Source: a virus. Taken from it: a DNA stretch of 21,661 nt. Each line of letters begins with the position of its first letter. Within the stretch, counting starts at the first letter, position 1. The position numbers and the translations under genes are program-made. Positions 20,762 through 21,661 of the stretch are shown here, piece by piece. The notes beneath the pieces are model-generated. The model saw only the letters and a list, made by a program, of their open reading frames with translations, was not told the DNA's origin and made no database searches. The stretch covers positions 1 to 21,661 of the IMG/VR virus record IMGVR_UViG_3300011113_000517. The stretch is one strand, 5' to 3'.

Positions 20762-20789
20762 TTGACCTAGGCGGAGAGTCTGGTACAAT
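20762..20789 (+). promoter_or_regulatory. Sigma70-type promoter, leaderless
   Basis: TTGACC, 16-bp spacer, TACAAT, then six bases to ATG 20796. It lies directly after the right arm of the inverted repeats. Confidence 0.85.
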
Positions 20790-20795
20790 TCCCGC

Positions 20796-21197
20796 ATGAA
20801 CAGCACCACCTTCAGCTCCGCTATCGACATCGTTCACAGCACCTCCCGCACCGTTGACGCGCTCCGTGGCCCGGATCGCGAAGACCGCATCGGGGAGTGC
20901 CGGATCGCGAACCGCAGCAACTACACCCGCATCACCTTCGACGGCCTCGCGTCTGCCGCGTTTATGATCCCCGTCGGCCCCTACGCTGCCCGCGTGTGGT
21001 CGTCGCCGGAGGCTTCCTTCGGAACCTTCCACTTCCTCGGCGGTCCCGGTGAGGACGCGCTGGCCTGCCTGACGCCCAGCGAGATGCGGGCAATGGCCTA
21101 CGGCCTGCTGGCTGCGGCCAACTGGGCCGACAGCAGGGACACGGACCGCAAGCAGGCGGAACGCCGTCCCGCCCGTCCCTGCCCCTCCCAGGCCTAA
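20796..21197 (+). CDS. Unknown protein, 133 residues, leaderless
   Basis: This 133-residue protein has a GC-rich, Ala/Arg-rich composition. Residues about 30-85 read as strands (RIGECRIANRSNYTRITFDG, AAFMIPVGPYAARVW, ASFGTFHFLGG), followed by a helix starting at LTPSEMRAMAYGLLAAANWAD. The end (RDTDRKQAERRPARPC) is basic and unfolded. The strand-helix layout is compact and enzyme-like or single-domain, but I do not recognise it. The promoter position fixes the ATG. It faces away from the acidic-protein gene across the inverted-repeat region and may be controlled together with it. Confidence 0.65.
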   Translation: MNSTTFSSAIDIVHSTSRTVDALRGPDREDRIGECRIANRSNYTRITFDGLASAAFMIPVGPYAARVWSSPEASFGTFHFLGGPGEDALACLTPSEMRAMAYGLLAAANWADSRDTDRKQAERRPARPCPSQA

Positions 21198-21241
21198 CCC
21201 GATGGGGGACGGGAAAGAAATAATAAATCTTCCCGTCCCCC

Positions 21242-21269
21242 TTGACACGCCCCGAACATAAGGTAACAT
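21242..21269 (+). promoter_or_regulatory. Sigma70-type promoter, leaderless
   Basis: TTGACA, 16-bp spacer, TAACAT, then six bases to ATG 21276. It is the fourth promoter with the same geometry in this GC-rich part. Confidence 0.8.
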
Positions 21270-21275
21270 TCAGCC

Positions 21276-21515
21276 ATGACCAAGCACCCGACCTTCGACC
21301 GCATCCTGTTCGCCCTCTGCATCATCAGCGCGTGGACGCTGCCCAGCATCTTCCTGTGGGCCTTCACGCAGCCGAACGACCTTCCTCTGTGGTGGAACGG
21401 TGCAGGCATCATCTGCTCCTGCTTCCTGTTCCTCTGCGCCTTCGTGATGACCTTCGTCATCGGCGGACTCCGCTATGTCCTGACGGGCAGCGAGTTCCCG
21501 GAGGACACCAAGTAA
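21276..21515 (+). CDS. Small two-helix membrane protein, leaderless
   Basis: This 79-residue protein has two clear membrane segments: residues about 8-30 (FDRILFALCIISAWTLPSIF) and about 40-66 (WNGAGIICSCFLFLCAFVMT), joined by a short loop (TQPNDLPLWW). It ends in a short polar tail (TGSEFPEDTK). Charges predict both ends on the same side. It could be a holin-like or superinfection-exclusion-type protein; nothing in the sequence decides. It has its own promoter 6 bases before the ATG, and UUCG-type hairpins follow the stop. Confidence 0.75.
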   Translation: MTKHPTFDRILFALCIISAWTLPSIFLWAFTQPNDLPLWWNGAGIICSCFLFLCAFVMTFVIGGLRYVLTGSEFPEDTK

Positions 21516-21530
21516 CTGGGTGGTGCCAGC

Positions 21531-21583
21531 AACAACTGAACGGGATTCGTCCCTGCCCCGGCTTCGGCTGGGGCTAGGTTGTT
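21531..21583 (+). terminator. Three-stem structure with two UUCG hairpins
   Basis: AACAAC pairs with GTTGTT (21531-21536 with 21578-21583) and closes two hairpins, GGGA TTCG TCCC (21542-21553) and GCCCCGGC TTCG GCTGGGGC (21555-21574, one G-T pair). It follows the membrane-protein stop by about 15 bases and is read as a terminator or a structured RNA. Confidence 0.5.
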
Positions 21584-21610
21584 TGTGGCGGGGCCGGTCA
21601 CCAGGCTACT

Positions 21611-21637
21611 ATCAGAAATCGCCCTGCGATTTCTGAT
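21611..21637. terminator. Perfect 12-bp hairpin near the window end
   Basis: ATCAGAAATCGC, loop CCT, GCGATTTCTGAT followed by TTATTTG. It is a stem of 12 perfect pairs and probably a second terminator. Nothing further is supported in the remaining bases. Confidence 0.55.
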
Positions 21638-21661
21638 TTATTTGTGGATGGTGCGCCTGAT

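Noticed and set aside
20754-21269. Open frame of 171 codons on the minus strand
   Set aside because: It lies opposite two plus-strand genes with strong promoters, has no promoter or SD of its own, and its Gly/Ala/Arg-rich reading is typical of antisense frames in GC-rich DNA.
1-21661. CRISPR array, insertion sequence or integrase
   Set aside because: I looked for regularly spaced repeats, transposase motifs and recombinase motifs and saw none.

Overview
The window reads as two joined pieces of very different composition. Positions 1 to about 19,600 are AT-rich and are a stretch of a tailed phage of the T4-like myovirus type. The support is a gp19-type tail tube protein, a gp26-type baseplate/tail protein, a gp32-type single-strand DNA binding protein with the H-C-C-C zinc site, a gp33-type late transcription coactivator, and many copies of the T4 late promoter TATAAATA. 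From about 19,860 to the end the sequence is GC-rich. It holds four small orphan genes, each with its own sigma70-type promoter ending six bases before the ATG, a leaderless layout known from Deinococcus and actinobacteria. A gene-free stretch of about 350 bases lies between the pieces. The second piece may be a recently acquired early-gene module or an assembly chimera; the sequence alone does not decide.

Layout: 33-1973 (+) tail tube, tail/baseplate assembly protein with a probable programmed -1 frameshift, and an unknown gene. 2000-3157 (-) gp33 and gp32. 3236-5483 (+) two beta-rich putative virion proteins. 5530-6480 a divergent winged-helix regulator and an HExxH metallopeptidase-like protein that share one promoter palindrome. 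6422-11538 (-) two small unknown genes, a Cys-rich protein, a 1008-residue Gly/Cys-rich putative adhesin, a zinc deaminase and a small conserved protein. 11596-12531 (+) a GH24-type lysozyme with LysM. 12533-14967 (-) an unknown gene, GMP reductase and two unknown genes. 15059-15247 (-) a small gene. 15264-16345 (+) tRNA-Asn and an adenylosuccinate synthetase. 16354-19579 (+) a coiled-coil protein and four proteins that share an N-terminal leader but nothing else, with one small membrane protein on the other strand.

How the parts may work together: GMP reductase (GMP to IMP) and adenylosuccinate synthetase (IMP plus Asp to adenylosuccinate) lie about 1.2 kb apart and together form a route from guanine to adenine nucleotides, which would suit an AT-rich phage in a GC-rich host. 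gp33 and the TATAAATA boxes imply T4-style late transcription. Several late promoters are fused to the TAA stop of the preceding gene and sit 5-7 bases before the next ATG, so late mRNAs of those genes may be leaderless. Four sigma70 promoters in the AT-rich part and four in the GC-rich part all have a 16-bp spacer, which hints at one host polymerase for both pieces. The strongest candidate for an undescribed system is the family of proteins with the shared YLTNYYKN leader, which I infer may be a capsid- or scaffold-targeting signal.
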